A program made the position numbers and the translations under genes. From the NCBI GenBank assembly GCA_035946175.1, contig DASYZQ010000008.1, positions 1-64,000 of the forward strand: DNA of 64,000 nt, given 5' to 3'. Positions 8,597 to 17,099 of this stretch are shown here, piece by piece; within the stretch, counting starts at the first letter, position 1; each line of letters begins with the position of its first letter. Source of the DNA: DASYZQ01 sp035946175. Its GTDB lineage: Bacteria > Patescibacteriota > Saccharimonadia > Saccharimonadales > UBA4665. A model generated the notes under the pieces. That model made no database searches and had not been told where the DNA came from. It saw only the letters and a program-made list of their open reading frames with translations.

Positions 8597-8845
8597 ATGA
8601 ACGAAGACGTTGTCCAAGATCTGAAACAATTTATCAGTACAACTGTCTCACAACAGACTGCGTCACTGCAAGACAGCATACATTTAGATTTACAAAGACT
8701 CGACCAAAAACTTACATCACAGATAGGGGACTTATCTCATAGTGTTGCAGATGCAATCGAGACATCAAATGAAGTCAACGACCGCACCAAGACCCTCGAT
8801 GATCATGAGCGTCGTATTGCCCGTCTCGAACAACGTCTTGCCTGA
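8597..8845 (+). CDS. Small coiled-coil protein, function unknown
   Basis: 82 residues, acidic, no Cys and no membrane segment. Heptad-like spacing of hydrophobic residues runs through most of the length (the LDLQRLDQKL and HERRIARLEQRL segments), so it is probably a helical, oligomerising coiled coil. Small proteins of this kind are common in Patescibacteria next to unrelated genes and have no assigned role. An extended -10 box ends 9 bases before the ATG. It is convergent with the APC permease and stands alone. Confidence 0.6.
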   Translation: MNEDVVQDLKQFISTTVSQQTASLQDSIHLDLQRLDQKLTSQIGDLSHSVADAIETSNEVNDRTKTLDDHERRIARLEQRLA

Positions 8846-8912
8846 GACCCTCTGCTTTTCTCACGAAAAATTGTAACCTTTTTGCTCCAAAAACAAGCTA
8901 AACCAGGGGTGC

Positions 8913-10682
8913 TCAGAATATGATCCGGACACCACCGAGTTCATCATAATTGTAGGGGTGGTGGTTATGAATGGAGCCGATTAGGATACGGTTTTTACGG
9001 ACTTTGAATTGCTTGGATATATCATCAATGACCTCAGGGCCAAACGGTTTGTCGTTGTATACCAAAGACAACTGCAACTTCGGATAAATCCCGGCCTTCT
9101 GTAGATATGGCAGCGTCTCAGCAATCTCTTTGTAGGGATGGTCCGTCTTATCGGTGTCTTGATCCTTACAGACAACAAGCGTCACCTTACGCCCCGTCTC
9201 ATTCCGATAGATATAGTTGAGAATTCGAGATAAGCGATTTGTGTTATGAAGTAGTACCACAAACTTGCCTTGGATTAGATCATTGAATGTATGTTCAATA
9301 TATCGATTAAGGAGGGGTATCTGTCGCGTTGTTCGCAGTAAAAAGCCCAAAACCGCATCTTCGTAGATCACGCATAGCACTACGATAAACGAAGGGATGA
9401 AGTACATACAGAAATAGACAAAGTTACGCGGATCCAAATAGATATTGCCAATAACTCCAATCGCGGTAGCTGAGAAGGCTAGAATGGCAAAAATAGCCGG
9501 CGCCTTGAAGCTGCGTTTTAGTTCACTCCGATTGAGCTTGAGAATGAGATTACCAAGCGCGAACGAGCTCATGACCCCCAAGAAGGCAATAGTGTAGACT
9601 CCGGCCAATGACAGCAGATTACCCTTGGTCACCAATAGGATGGAGCTACAGAGCAAGAAGAAAACCAAGACAATGTACGGATATGAACCCCGCTTATTTT
9701 CTCGAGTCAAGATATTTGGCAGACAGGCATCGCCAGCCATCCGATGCATCAATCCGCTAACACCCACAAATGCCGTTAAGACGGCCCCCCACAGCACCAC
9801 GAAGGCGTCAATACTAACCAAATACTCAAACGGTTTGCCGCCAATAACCCGGGCAGCATCTGCCAGCAGAAAGTTATCTGCCGCTCCAACGGCGTGGAGT
9901 GACATGGTATTTAGAACAACCAGCGCTATAAGAGGATTAAAAATGGTAACACCGATCAGCATATTGCGAAGGGTTTTCCGGAACGTGCCTTTCTTTTGCT
10001 CTTCGACGAAGTTAGCTGAACTCTCAAAACCAGATACCCCCAGAAGTGATGCCGAGAAACCAAGAACCAAGGTTATGATCAAACCCTTACTCGACACAAT
10101 GCCAGACGTGTGATGCATGTTGCTGGCCAAGTATGATGCGCCACCGTGGAAGGCATAGACCGCGCCGAGAATCAAAAACGCTATGAGTGTCAGCACATGG
10201 AACGAAAAGATACCCAGAGCCACACGGGCTGAATCCTTAATACCCCCCACCACAAGCAACCCCAATACCGCCAGTAGCCCAATCGTCATCGGCATAATCG
10301 GGAACGTAAGGATACGGCTTAAGTATTCAACGCCGACGTTACCGGATAACACTGCCGTCGCCATGTAAGACAAAATAGTCATGGTACCGGCTGTAGCCGC
10401 AAAGGTCTTGGAAGTGCCGTTGAGCAGACAGTTATAAGCCCCGCCGTTTAGAGGTAGGGCTTCGACGACTTCGGTATATACTGCCTTATAAAGGAAAAGT
10501 ACCAGACATATAAAAAGTAAAATCACCGGTGCATAAACACCGGTGAACATAATAGCAACTCCCGAAACGTAGAGTGCCGAGCTTAAAATATCATTACCAC
10601 AAATCGCGGTTGCAAGAAACTGACCAAGCTTTTGACCGTGGCCACCACGGGCAATACGCCCATTTTTGGTACCTGTACCCAT
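8913..10682 (-). CDS. APC-superfamily amino-acid/organocation permease
   Basis: 589 residues. The first 440 or so form about 12 hydrophobic helices of the AA_permease_2/APC type, with the family's helix-1 region (ICGNDILSSALYVSG) and helix-3 region (EALPLNGGAYNCLLNGTSK). The last 150 residues are soluble, alternating predicted strands and helices, perhaps a cytosolic regulatory domain similar in size to those on other long APC permeases. Likely imports amino acids or related cations, which suits an organism unable to make them; the substrate is not readable. It is monocistronic, with a 547-base non-coding stretch upstream. The ribosome-binding site is weak (AAAGG 13-14 bases before ATG). Confidence 0.85.
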   Translation of the reverse strand: MGTGTKNGRIARGGHGQKLGQFLATAICGNDILSSALYVSGVAIMFTGVYAPVILLFICLVLFLYKAVYTEVVEALPLNGGAYNCLLNGTSKTFAATAGTMTILSYMATAVLSGNVGVEYLSRILTFPIMPMTIGLLAVLGLLVVGGIKDSARVALGIFSFHVLTLIAFLILGAVYAFHGGASYLASNMHHTSGIVSSKGLIITLVLGFSASLLGVSGFESSANFVEEQKKGTFRKTLRNMLIGVTIFNPLIALVVLNTMSLHAVGAADNFLLADAARVIGGKPFEYLVSIDAFVVLWGAVLTAFVGVSGLMHRMAGDACLPNILTRENKRGSYPYIVLVFFLLCSSILLVTKGNLLSLAGVYTIAFLGVMSSFALGNLILKLNRSELKRSFKAPAIFAILAFSATAIGVIGNIYLDPRNFVYFCMYFIPSFIVVLCVIYEDAVLGFLLRTTRQIPLLNRYIEHTFNDLIQGKFVVLLHNTNRLSRILNYIYRNETGRKVTLVVCKDQDTDKTDHPYKEIAETLPYLQKAGIYPKLQLSLVYNDKPFGPEVIDDISKQFKVRKNRILIGSIHNHHPYNYDELGGVRIIF

Positions 10683-10773
10683 AATGGTTAGTTGACCTTT
10701 ACTATGAATTAGGAGTTAATAAAGTTTAACGTGTGCGATTGTAGGCCTGCCAGGCCCATTCGTCAATAAGAAA

Positions 10774-10798
10774 ATGTTTCATTTTTGTGTTGAAACAT
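10774..10798. promoter_or_regulatory. Inverted repeat upstream of the APC permease
   Basis: ATGTTTCA and TGAAACAT form a perfect 8-bp inverted repeat separated by 9 bases, about 92 bases upstream of the permease start. It could be a regulator-binding site or a weak hairpin. The rest of 10683-11199 shows only a short, doubtful ORF (see 10882) and no clear terminator. Confidence 0.3.
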
Positions 10799-10881
10799 AG
10801 TCAAATACGCTGTAGCTCAAATGTCGTTAGTACTTACTTTTATCAGGAAGCCTTGGATTTAGCACTGCCGACCAGCACGCC

Positions 10882-11088
10882 ATGGAGTGGCTTGGGTTAT
10901 TGCACAGCAAGGCAACCTGGCCTATACTGCTGAACACTGATGAGCCTGTGGCAAAAGATCAAGCTCTATTTCGGGAAATGTCCCATGTGTGGAGGCAGGG
11001 TGATACGCTGGAATTGGCAAAAAGCCGTCTGCACCAAATGCGGACGATCATGGCGGGTCAGCGGGCTCTGAGGGGCACTGTATTATAA
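10882..11088 (+). CDS. Doubtful short ORF, 68 residues
   Basis: An isolated ORF in an otherwise empty 547-base interval. The predicted product is helical, amphipathic and rich in Met, Arg and Trp, and its third codon positions favour G/C slightly, which is the only argument for coding. There is no ribosome-binding site before the ATG, and the frame stays open upstream to a TAG at 10828, so it could be a remnant. No family recognised. Confidence 0.25.
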   Translation: MEWLGLLHSKATWPILLNTDEPVAKDQALFREMSHVWRQGDTLELAKSRLHQMRTIMAGQRALRGTVL

Positions 11089-11199
11089 CCTCCGCGAACA
11101 ACGAGAATCTTAACAGAGATCTGAGGCAATTTGTTGCTACGCCTAAAACTAGGGTCAGCTTAAAAGACGCTCTTACAAATACATTCTTAAGGCTTCAGA

Positions 11200-11221
11200 T
11201 ATAATAGCTCACATAAGGAGG
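11200..11221 (+). promoter_or_regulatory. -10 box and strong Shine-Dalgarno of the helicase-nuclease gene
   Basis: TATAAT at 11200-11205 is followed by AAGGAGG at 11215-11221. The only in-frame initiation codon at the right distance is CTG at 11230, 8 bases after the Shine-Dalgarno. The -35 is not convincing. Confidence 0.6.
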
Positions 11222-11229
11222 GTGTTCTT

Positions 11230-14200
11230 CTGGATAATTATCAGGCGGCGCTAACGCGTCTCAACCCCAACCAACGCCGGGCCGTTGAGAAGCTGGATGG
11301 TCCAGTATTAGTTATCGCCGGACCCGGTACCGGCAAAACCCAACTACTTACCGCCCGTATTGCCCGTATTCTGGCCACCACTGACACATTGCCAGAGAAC
11401 ATTCTATGCCTTACCTTCACCGATTCGGCAGTAAGCACCATGCGGGAACGGCTCAACCAGCTGATTGGCGCTACCGCCTACGACGTCACTATAAGTACCT
11501 ATCACGCTTTTGGCAGTGAACTGATTCGCCGATGGCCAGACTATTTCCTACAGCTCAGCGACATGGAACCGGTTAACGATTTGGGCATTGATCAAATCTT
11601 TCGGGAAATCATCGGGGAATTGCCGTACACTAACCCACTCAAATACTCTGACAACTACATCAAAGAGGTGCAGACCATCATTAGTGATGCCAAACGAGCT
11701 TTGTTGACACCCGACGATCTGCTAGCCGTAGCCGAGCAAAATCAGACATTCTTAGATCAGGCCAACCCTGTTACTGCTCAGTGCCTCGAAGCTGTCAGTC
11801 GTATGGATAAAACAGTTATCCCGCACTTTGCCAGGCTAGGCAAAGAGCTTCGATCCCTCATAACCGACAAATCCCCGGTAGGCCGGGTCACCCCCCTAGC
11901 CCAACTAACTGTACAAGAACTCGATACGGCTGTGGCTGAGGCTGAAACGCTTGGCAAGCAAACACCACTGACGGCCTGGAAAAATAAGTGGTTAGAAAAA
12001 GATGTACAAAATCATTTTGTTTTATCGAGCAAAAAAGCCCAACAAAAGCTACGCGCCGTGGCTGAGGTTTATCGACGCTACTTAGCTGAACTGCAGGCCA
12101 GAGAGCTCTACGACTATGACGATATGATTCTCCAAGCTGTAGCAGCCCTCCAAAGTCATGATGACTTCCGTTATTCCTTGCAAGAACGCTACCTATACAT
12201 CCTACTCGACGAGTTTCAGGACACTAATGGTGCCCAATTCCGCCTGGTAGAACTACTGACTGACAATCCGGTCAATGAGGGCCGCCCTAACGTACTGGCG
12301 GTTGGTGATGATGACCAGGCCATTTATGCCTTCCAGGGGGCCAATTACTCCAACATGTTGCAATTCCAGCAAACGTACCGCGACGTCGCATTAGTACCAC
12401 TAACCCAGAACTACCGCTCCCAGCCAGCTATTCTGCACACCGCCCGCGGCATCGCCGAACAGATTGAATCTCGTCTTCATCACCACTTCCCTCAAATCGA
12501 AAAAACCCTAACCGCAGAAGCCCGGGCTAAGAAGACATCAATTCTTGAACGCCGAGAAGCGCAAAGCGATGTCGAACAATTTGCCTGGGTTACTGATCGT
12601 ATTAAGCAATTACACGCCAAGAGTATGCCGCTCCGTGAGATTGCAATACTGGCCCCTCAGCATAAATACCTCGAGCCAATGGTAGCTTTTCTGCAGCAAG
12701 CCGGTCTACCGCTGCGCTATGAGAAACGCGAGAATATCTTAGACGACCCGACAGTTAGTGAACTACTATCAATGGCGGAATTAGCCCTCGCCATTGATAA
12801 ACAGCCGGAACTCGCCGATAGCCTCTGGCCTCAAATACTGAGCTATCGGTGTTGGAATTTACCAACCAGCCTTATATGGCAGATGAGCTGGCAGGCTCAA
12901 GACGACAAGCAACACTGGAGTGACGTATTACTAGGTAACGAGGTTACCCGTTCCATAGCGCTATTTTTTATCCGACTTGGGCAATTGACAGCCAGCGAAC
13001 CATTGGAAGTCGCACTCGACTACCTTATCGGGGTGAGCGAACTAGAGCTTCTGGAAGCTGACGGGCCAGACGCCTACTGTTCACCATTTTACGAGTATCA
13101 CTTTGGCCAACCGCTTAAAGCTGCCAGCTTAACTCAGCAGGTGGCAGCCGAGAAACCAACAGCCAGTTTCGGCACGTTTTGGCGGTTACTATCCCATCTG
13201 ACGGTACTAAGAGCCCATCTGCGAGACTACCAGCACGGTCGCTCTGAAACCCTAAAACTCGACGATCTGATTGAATTTGTAGCTGCCCACCGGGCAGCAG
13301 ACATTAAGATCTTAGATACCAGCCCCTACCAAGAGGCTGATGATGCCGTTCAGCTGATGACCACTTTCAAATCCAAGGGCCAAGAATTTGAAGCGGTGTT
13401 CGTGCTAGCTTGCAATGATGACGTGTGGGGGAGCAGCACTCGTACTCAGAGCAATCGACTGACCTTACCGGCCAACCTGCAGTTTATTCGCTACGGTGGA
13501 GCTACGAACGACGAACGACTACGATTGTTTTACGTAGCGCTGACCCGGGCCAAATCTCATCTATATCTAGTCAATTACACCACTACCTACAGCGGTCGTA
13601 CGGCAACCCGGCTACGCTACCTGGATGAGCGCCGCGATGAACAAAATCGGCTCATAAGTCCGCTACTGCCCGAGAAACAGCAATTGGTGCTGCCGGCTAG
13701 CGATGGCACACTTCCCCCGGAAGCAGCGGAACTGACTGCCTATTGGCTACAGCGTCACAGAGCTGCACTCAGTGAACAATCCCTCAAAAGCTTACTGCGT
13801 ACTCGGCTGCAAGATTACCAACTCAGTCCCACAGATATTGGCAGTTTCATAGATCTGGTGCATAGCGGACCGGAGGATTTTCTGCTAGAACGATTACTCC
13901 GCTTTCCCAGAAGTCCAGCACCCGAAATGCAATACGGGCAAGCTATTCATGACACCTTGCAGTGGATTCACTTGCAAAATAAGGCAACCGGAAAACTGCC
14001 CAGTCTAAAAGCCGCTCATTCCCGATTCCAGTCCCGTCTGGTTCGTATGCCGCTAAGCGGCCAACAGCAAGATCAGTTTGAGCACCGTGGCAAAACAGCT
14101 CTTAGTGCCTATCTGGCGCAGCGGGCCGATACGATCGCGCCGGGCAATGAGTGTGAGTATAACTTCCGTGGGGAAGGGGTTTTTGTTGGCAAAGCTCACA

Positions 14201-14604
14201 TGAGTGGCAAGATCGATAAGCTCATAGTTGACCAAAAGAATAAACAGCTCACGATCGTCGACTACAAGACCGGCAAAGCTCACCACCGTTGGCAACGGGA
14301 TATTAAGCTCCATAAGTATCGGCAGCAATTGTATCTATATAAGTCACTGGCCGAGCGATCGCACAGCTTTGCCGGATATAAGGTAGTCGATGCTTACGTT
14401 GAGTTTGTTGAGCCCGATGAAGAGGGAATGATTCAGGAGCTCCACCTGCATCTCGATAGCCAAGAGCAGCAAACAATAGAGCAATTGGCACAAGCTGTCT
14501 GGCAATGCATCCAATCGCTGACGTTCCCAGATACCACATCGTATAAATCGGACCTCAGCGGAGTTGAGACATTTGAGCAATGGCTTGCTAACATACCCGA
14601 ATAA
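11230..14604 (+). CDS. UvrD/AddA-like DNA helicase fused to a RecB-type nuclease, CTG start
   Basis: ATP-dependent 3'-5' helicase and nuclease, probably for double-strand-break processing. In 1124 residues: Q-motif LNPNQ at 11-15, Walker A AGPGTGKT at 30-37, motif II LDEFQD near 327, motif III GDDDQAIYAF near 359, motif IV QNYRS near 395, motif V TFKSKGQEFE near 712, motif VI VALTRAK near 769, and a C-terminal PD-(D/E)xK nuclease with GKIDK near 993 and DYKTGK near 1011. The first ATG (11389) would delete Walker A, so the gene must start upstream; the frame there offers CTG at 11230 directly after AAGGAGG, and no ATG, GTG or TTG. It resembles a single-chain AddA-like protein; no AddB partner gene is adjacent. 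Followed by a convergent gene 31 bases on. Confidence 0.9.
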   Translation: MDNYQAALTRLNPNQRRAVEKLDGPVLVIAGPGTGKTQLLTARIARILATTDTLPENILCLTFTDSAVSTMRERLNQLIGATAYDVTISTYHAFGSELIRRWPDYFLQLSDMEPVNDLGIDQIFREIIGELPYTNPLKYSDNYIKEVQTIISDAKRALLTPDDLLAVAEQNQTFLDQANPVTAQCLEAVSRMDKTVIPHFARLGKELRSLITDKSPVGRVTPLAQLTVQELDTAVAEAETLGKQTPLTAWKNKWLEKDVQNHFVLSSKKAQQKLRAVAEVYRRYLAELQARELYDYDDMILQAVAALQSHDDFRYSLQERYLYILLDEFQDTNGAQFRLVELLTDNPVNEGRPNVLAVGDDDQAIYAFQGANYSNMLQFQQTYRDVALVPLTQNYRSQPAILHTARGIAEQIESRLHHHFPQIEKTLTAEARAKKTSILERREAQSDVEQFAWVTDRIKQLHAKSMPLREIAILAPQHKYLEPMVAFLQQAGLPLRYEKRENILDDPTVSELLSMAELALAIDKQPELADSLWPQILSYRCWNLPTSLIWQMSWQAQDDKQHWSDVLLGNEVTRSIALFFIRLGQLTASEPLEVALDYLIGVSELELLEADGPDAYCSPFYEYHFGQPLKAASLTQQVAAEKPTASFGTFWRLLSHLTVLRAHLRDYQHGRSETLKLDDLIEFVAAHRAADIKILDTSPYQEADDAVQLMTTFKSKGQEFEAVFVLACNDDVWGSSTRTQSNRLTLPANLQFIRYGGATNDERLRLFYVALTRAKSHLYLVNYTTTYSGRTATRLRYLDERRDEQNRLISPLLPEKQQLVLPASDGTLPPEAAELTAYWLQRHRAALSEQSLKSLLRTRLQDYQLSPTDIGSFIDLVHSGPEDFLLERLLRFPRSPAPEMQYGQAIHDTLQWIHLQNKATGKLPSLKAAHSRFQSRLVRMPLSGQQQDQFEHRGKTALSAYLAQRADTIAPGNECEYNFRGEGVFVGKAHMSGKIDKLIVDQKNKQLTIVDYKTGKAHHRWQRDIKLHKYRQQLYLYKSLAERSHSFAGYKVVDAYVEFVEPDEEGMIQELHLHLDSQEQQTIEQLAQAVWQCIQSLTFPDTTSYKSDLSGVETFEQWLANIPE

Positions 14605-14635
14605 TAGATACGCATAACGATTAGAAAAGTGCAGA

Positions 14636-15667
14636 CTATTTCCAGGCCGCTAGAAATTGTCTCTCATGGCGCTTGACGACCTTGTCAGAACCGAGCAGCC
14701 CATGCTTTGACATGTCAGGCGAATATCTGCTCGCCGGAACAGTGCGCCCTAAGGCTTCAGCCATGGCCCGGACATGGTGCGGAGCCCCACCGCAACATAT
14801 ACCTATATAATTGACCCCTATATCCTTAGCTTCCATGGCAAATTCGGCCATTTCCCCCCGTGTGCATAAGAAGGAATCTAGGGATAACGGAAAGGCATTC
14901 ACGCCCTTATACTTCAGAACATGAAAGTTAGGATGCCTAGATGTCGTATGGTATGGCACTGGCTGTGCCGCAATGGGGCAAGAGACAGTTTTACGCAGTC
15001 TTCTTAGAAGTGGTAGCATCGTTTTAGGTCCACGTATGCAGTTAAATCCAACTACATCGGCACCGTTCGCTTCGAGCAACCGGCAGCCCTCCACCCAATC
15101 ATAGCCATCTTTGCTCTTAGGGTATGCCGCACCAAAGGTGACTAATGCCGGCAGTTGATATTTCTTTATAACCCCCAAAGCAATGAGCGCCTCGCCTATA
15201 TATCCAATGGTCTCAGCGATAATAAAATCGGCGCCCTCTTCGGCGGCCCAGCGTACTTGCTCATCATACATTTGACGAACGATAGCCGAAGTATGCTTTT
15301 TGTTAGCCGGATCATACACCCAGGTATTACAGATATTGCCAGCAACGAGAACATCGTTCCCTTCGGCAATCTCTTTCGCGATTCGAACCGCTTGCCGATT
15401 CAGCTGTTCCAAGTCCTTTTCTCGGTCAATAATGCGCAACTTATCCCGGTGCGCATAGTAGGTGAATGCCACCAATACCTCACTGCCAGCTCGCAAAAAC
15501 TCTCTATGTAACTGGCGCAGCGCGTCCGGATGGTCTAAAACCACTTCAGGCACATACGCTCCAGCCTTAACGTAACCGCGTCTCTCAAGTTCAAATAGGT
15601 AGCCTTCGGCCCCAAGTACAGTGCCTTCTTGTAACCTCTCCACTAAGCCATGCTTTATGTGTGACAT
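14636..15667 (-). CDS. Homocysteine S-methyltransferase family enzyme
   Basis: 343-residue TIM-barrel methyltransferase that should transfer a methyl group to homocysteine or a related thiol through a zinc-bound thiolate. The zinc ligands are visible: a Cys in VVGFNC near residue 200 and the Cys pair in GICCGG near residue 290. The N-terminal region (EGTVLGAEGYLFELERRGYV) is like the family's substrate-binding start. I use the ATG at 15667, which has GGGGA 8 bases upstream; a TTG at 15682 is the alternative. The methyl donor (S-methylmethionine, betaine, or another) is unknown. Upstream RNA can form a candidate attenuator (15694-15772). No other methionine-pathway gene is present here. Confidence 0.85.
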   Translation of the reverse strand: MSHIKHGLVERLQEGTVLGAEGYLFELERRGYVKAGAYVPEVVLDHPDALRQLHREFLRAGSEVLVAFTYYAHRDKLRIIDREKDLEQLNRQAVRIAKEIAEGNDVLVAGNICNTWVYDPANKKHTSAIVRQMYDEQVRWAAEEGADFIIAETIGYIGEALIALGVIKKYQLPALVTFGAAYPKSKDGYDWVEGCRLLEANGADVVGFNCIRGPKTMLPLLRRLRKTVSCPIAAQPVPYHTTSRHPNFHVLKYKGVNAFPLSLDSFLCTRGEMAEFAMEAKDIGVNYIGICCGGAPHHVRAMAEALGRTVPASRYSPDMSKHGLLGSDKVVKRHERQFLAAWK

Positions 15668-15693
15668 AACAAATTTCCCCAAGAAGAATTATT

Positions 15694-15772
15694 TGAATAC
15701 AATCAAAAAACTGGCCCTAGGCCGGTTATTGTATTCAGATATTCTATAACGATCAGGATATCGGCCTAGGGC
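15694..15772 (-). promoter_or_regulatory. Candidate attenuator/riboswitch-like leader of the methyltransferase gene
   Basis: Read on the minus strand, an 11-base arm (15772-15762) is perfectly complementary to a second arm (15724-15714), and the second arm is followed 3 bases later by six U (15710-15705), the layout of an intrinsic terminator ahead of the gene. A second perfect 10-base pair, UGAAUACAAU (15737-15728) with AUUGUAUUCA (15703-15694), has its 5' arm inside the first loop and its 3' arm after the U-run, so the two helices interleave like a pseudoknot or switch. The Shine-Dalgarno follows at 15680-15676. No match to a named riboswitch is claimed. Confidence 0.45.
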
Positions 15773-15983
15773 ACAGCATAACCATCATCATAATCTGTGA
15801 GTTGCAAACAAACATGAGCTGAAGTATACAGCGGCCTGACGTATTGGACAATGTTAGAGCGAAAGACATTTTTTACGATTTGAGGTTCTTTGCGCTTCTA
15901 CTTCGACTCCGATACAATAAAAAGCCTATGGTTGCAGTGCAACTGGCGAGAGTAGGACGACAAACGAGGAAAGTGCAATTGTT

Positions 15984-16964
15984 ATGGTAACTGTGATTGC
16001 CGTTATCGCGCTCGTCGTTTTTTCAGCAATTTGTTCAGGTCTTAATGTCGGCTTGGTATCACTCGACGAAGGGGACGTCCGACGCAAGGCCAAGCTCGGC
16101 AATAAGTTCGCCCGCCAAGTACTACCGCTTCGCACTAACCTGCATCTTAGTTTAGCCGGTATTCTGCTATCAAATATCGCGAGCATTACCGGCACATCAC
16201 TGGTATTGAATAACCGATTTAATGGCGTTGTTGCCGAGATCGCCAGCACGCTGCTTATCGTCATCTTCGGCGAGATTCTACCGCAGGCCCTCTTTGCGCG
16301 TTACGCGCTTAGGTTCTGCGCCCGTCTGGCACCGTTGCTGCGTCTTATGATCGTTGTCACATACCCAATCGCTAAACCGCTACAGCTGCTGTTGGACCGA
16401 TTATTCCCATATGAGCAGCCACATCTGCAGACGCGCAGAGAGCTGGGTCTTATCATGGCCGAGCATGCGGCAGCCGAGGAAAGTGAACTTGACGAAGATG
16501 AAGTTGAAATTATTCGTGGTGCTTTGCTGTTGAGCGAAAAACGAGTACAGGACATAACGACGGAGCTACGGAAGGTCTACTGGATGAGCCCAGAGACATC
16601 CATCAATGCAAGCAAGATTGACGAGATCAAGCAAAAAGGCTGGAGCCGTATTCCAATTCTCAACCGTCAACGAACAACCTGTTTTGGTATCTTGCTCATG
16701 AAAGATCTCGTCGATATCGACTTCGATAACCACACCCACAAGGTTGAAGACCTGCCGCTCTATCCCACCCAAATCGTCGGCAGTCGAACAGCGCTGGATA
16801 CGCTGTTCCGAAAGTTTATCAATGGCGGTATACATCTCTTTCCGGTCGAGCAGAATGACCAGATTATCGGTATTGTTACTATTGAAGATCTACTTGAAGA
16901 GATTGTCGGTCATGAAATTGAAGATGAAACTGATCGCCTTCGGAAAAAACATCGACACAGTTAA
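15984..16964 (+). CDS. CNNM/DUF21 transporter with CBS pair (hemolysin-C/CorC family)
   Basis: 326-residue membrane protein. The DUF21 domain (about 1-150) has three to four hydrophobic helices and the family's opening CSGLNVGLVSLDE; two CBS domains follow (about 195-310), ending in the typical GIVTIEDLLEEIVG. Proteins of this family (CNNM, MpfA, YhdP-like) export Mg2+ or modulate divalent-cation fluxes; the older hemolysin label is misleading. The usual C-terminal CorC/HlyC domain is missing, so this is the short form. The ATG has GAGGAAAG about 13 bases upstream, a weak site. No other gene is in the transcription unit. Confidence 0.87.
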   Translation: MVTVIAVIALVVFSAICSGLNVGLVSLDEGDVRRKAKLGNKFARQVLPLRTNLHLSLAGILLSNIASITGTSLVLNNRFNGVVAEIASTLLIVIFGEILPQALFARYALRFCARLAPLLRLMIVVTYPIAKPLQLLLDRLFPYEQPHLQTRRELGLIMAEHAAAEESELDEDEVEIIRGALLLSEKRVQDITTELRKVYWMSPETSINASKIDEIKQKGWSRIPILNRQRTTCFGILLMKDLVDIDFDNHTHKVEDLPLYPTQIVGSRTALDTLFRKFINGGIHLFPVEQNDQIIGIVTIEDLLEEIVGHEIEDETDRLRKKHRHS

Positions 16965-17099
16965 ATCACCCCCTCTATGTAATAGCTGCAGTCTTCATAA
17001 CCTATAAAAAATCAGACAGCAGCCTTGTTAGATCTTTAACATGTCGTCGTTGCAGCTTTTGTTACATTAAGTCATTGTCCGTTCATGCAGGAGGTACGT

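Noticed and set aside
15694..15772. Known SAM-class riboswitch
   Set aside because: The interleaved helices suggest a switch, but I could not place the conserved core of SAM-I, SAM-II or SAM/SAH motifs; kept only as a candidate attenuator.
15984..16964. Hemolysin
   Set aside because: The DUF21-CBS architecture is a cation transporter family; the hemolysin name is historical.
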